Source of the DNA: CAZHUM01 sp046484045
GTDB taxonomy: Archaea; Thermoplasmatota; Thermoplasmata; Halarchaeoplasmatales; Halarchaeoplasmataceae
Reading direction: 5' to 3'
Length of the DNA stretch: 7,091 nt
Assembly: GCA_046484045.1 (NCBI GenBank)
Contig: JAWOBZ010000057.1
Coordinates: 1-7,091 of the forward strand
Below the pieces are notes generated by a model. The model was not told the DNA's origin and did not search any database. It saw only the letters and a program-made list of their open reading frames with translations. Positions 6,066-7,091 of this stretch are shown here, one piece after another. Within the stretch, counting starts at the first letter, position 1. The number at the start of each line of letters is the position of its first letter. The position numbers and the translations under genes are program-made.

Positions 6066-6974
6066 CTATTTTTTAAGCTTTTGACGTTGTAATTCGTTGT
6101 AGACCGCCTGAGCGGCTTCTGCAGCCTGGCCGACGGCGGTCACCACCTGTTTTAACGGTGATTCTATCACGTCTCCGGCGGCACATACACCCGGGATATT
6201 CGTTCTCCTTTCACGGTCTGTCTGTATATAACCACCTTTCACTGTTTTCACACCGATATCCTCGGCTAGTTCAGAATTAGGTGTAGCGCCGATCTCGACG
6301 AACAAACCGTCCATCTCCATGGTCTCTCCGCTGCTGAGCTCGACGGCTTCCAACTTCTCTTCCCCCACCAAAGACTCCACTTCGACGTTGAACACCGGCT
6401 CGATCTTTTCGTTCTGGTTTATCTCGTCCACCCTTATGGGTTCGGGTCTGAAAAATTCTTCTTTGCGGTACAATATATATACCTTTTCAGCGTACTCGGA
6501 CAACAGGAGTGCGGATGCTAGTGCGGCGTTGCCTCCTCCGACCACCCCTACTGTTTTTCCATCGTAAAAAGCTGCGTCACAGGTGGCACAGTAGCTCACT
6601 CCTCGCCCGGTGAGTTCTCCTTCCCGTTCCAGTCCAAGCCGACGGTGCTCCGTACCGGTCGCTATTATGACCTTTTTTGCCTTGTATTCGTTCCTAGATG
6701 CCGTTACGGTAAAATCCTGGTCTTCGCCCTCGATCTTCTCCACGGTATCCATGACCACTTCGACACCAAGATCTTTCACCTGCTCGTCCACCTTGTTCAT
6801 CAACTCCATACCGCTTATATCTTTATAAGATGGGAAGTTGCAAACTTTATGGGCTTCGGCTATCAAACCCCCTGGCATCTCTCCGACGATGATGGTTTTC
6901 AGCTTGTATCTCGCCGTGTAAAGCGCTGCAGTATAACCCGCCGGACCCGACCCGATTATCAATACGTCGTACAT
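6066..6974 (-). CDS. trxB: Thioredoxin reductase-like flavoprotein (TrxB family)
   Basis: 302 residues from ATG 6974; a TTG at 6986 would add four. Low-molecular-weight TrxR architecture: FAD-binding GSGPAG at 8-13, ATGTEHRRLG at about 105-114, redox-active CATC (Cys129, Cys132), a second dinucleotide fold GVVGGGNAALASA at 143-155, and the C-terminal FAD motif PGVCAAGD with Gly267-Asp268, then the standard ending SPLKQVVTAVGQAAEAA. It should pass electrons through FAD and the disulfide to thioredoxin or a similar cytoplasmic protein. The pyridine-nucleotide site is not standard: the NADPH 2'-phosphate motif HRRxxFRA reads YRKEEFFRPE (169-178), and the usual GGGDSA reads GGGNAA. The reductant may therefore differ from NADPH. 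The gene leads a probable two-gene unit with the membrane protease. The ATG is chosen over TTG because the family's N-terminus normally starts just before the YDVLIIGSG strand. Confidence 0.93.
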   Translation of the reverse strand: MYDVLIIGSGPAGYTAALYTARYKLKTIIVGEMPGGLIAEAHKVCNFPSYKDISGMELMNKVDEQVKDLGVEVVMDTVEKIEGEDQDFTVTASRNEYKAKKVIIATGTEHRRLGLEREGELTGRGVSYCATCDAAFYDGKTVGVVGGGNAALASALLLSEYAEKVYILYRKEEFFRPEPIRVDEINQNEKIEPVFNVEVESLVGEEKLEAVELSSGETMEMDGLFVEIGATPNSELAEDIGVKTVKGGYIQTDRERRTNIPGVCAAGDVIESPLKQVVTAVGQAAEAAQAVYNELQRQKLKK

Positions 6975-7024
6975 TGTATCAACCAATTAAAAAAGGGAGG
7001 TGATAATAATCCTTTCGATTAAGA

Positions 7025-7034
7025 CATATATTCA
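7025..7034 (-). promoter_or_regulatory. Candidate promoter (TATA-like) of the trxB-protease unit
   Basis: Minus-strand TGAATATATG would give a start site near 7003 and a leader of about 29 nt. A second AT-rich candidate, GATTATTAT (minus strand, 7004-7012), would give a leader under 10 nt. The sequence does not decide between them. Confidence 0.3.
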
Positions 7035-7091
7035 AAAAATAGATTTTGGAGATCGCAGACAAAATGAAGGTTTTGTTTACTTAAAACTATT

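Noticed and set aside
7052..7060. A third copy of the promoter repeat (minus strand TCTGCGAT)
   Set aside because: Only 8 bases match and the rest of the dyad and GATATCGA are missing; a match of this length is expected by chance reasonably often.
7019..7091. C-terminal end of a leftward gene entering from the right edge
   Set aside because: The minus frame is open for about 24 codons, but the sequence is AT-rich, the encoded residues show no recognisable pattern, and it overlaps the likely trxB promoter. Too short to support.

Overview
The window looks archaeal. Several genes have an AT-rich TATA-like element about 25-35 bp before the start codon and no Shine-Dalgarno (SD) motif, as in leaderless archaeal transcripts. 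Internal operon genes instead carry short GGTGA/AGGT motifs. The protein set also fits archaea: a TraB-family protein, an archaemetzincin-like membrane protease, a UPF0175 protein, an AAA/DUF4143-type ATPase and a PQQ-repeat surface protein. The proteins are rich in Asp and Glu, and GC content is moderate (about 45%) over most of the window. A euryarchaeote, possibly near Thermoplasmata, is a reasonable guess, but no marker gene settles it.

Layout. Left edge (1-771): the start of a leftward gene that runs off the window, then a rightward gene for a short PQQ-repeat protein with a C-terminal membrane anchor and no signal peptide. The first third of that gene is much more AT-rich than the rest. 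Next (766-2222) is a leftward two-gene unit: an ATPase with a C-terminal PD-(D/E)xK-like motif, followed 8 bp later by a UPF0175 protein. Its promoter region (2223-2399) is shared with the rightward genes. It holds two copies of a 26-bp repeat, one of them a perfect dyad, directly beside the ATPase TATA-like element.

Rightward genes (2400-5123): a class I aminotransferase overlaps a cation diffusion facilitator by 10 bp, with an SD inside the overlap. A short TraB-family gene with its own promoter follows. Right part (5124-6974): a leftward pair, a thioredoxin reductase-like flavoprotein followed 18 bp later by a membrane-anchored metalloprotease that starts at TTG. The last ~115 bp hold the likely promoter of this pair and an unexplained rightward GGAGGTGAT.

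Most genes are ordinary housekeeping or accessory functions. The best candidate for an undescribed system is the ATPase/UPF0175 pair with its tandem dyad repeats, which is laid out like a self-regulated toxin-antitoxin-like module. The divergent metalloprotease and the TrxB with an altered pyridine-nucleotide site also deserve a second look.
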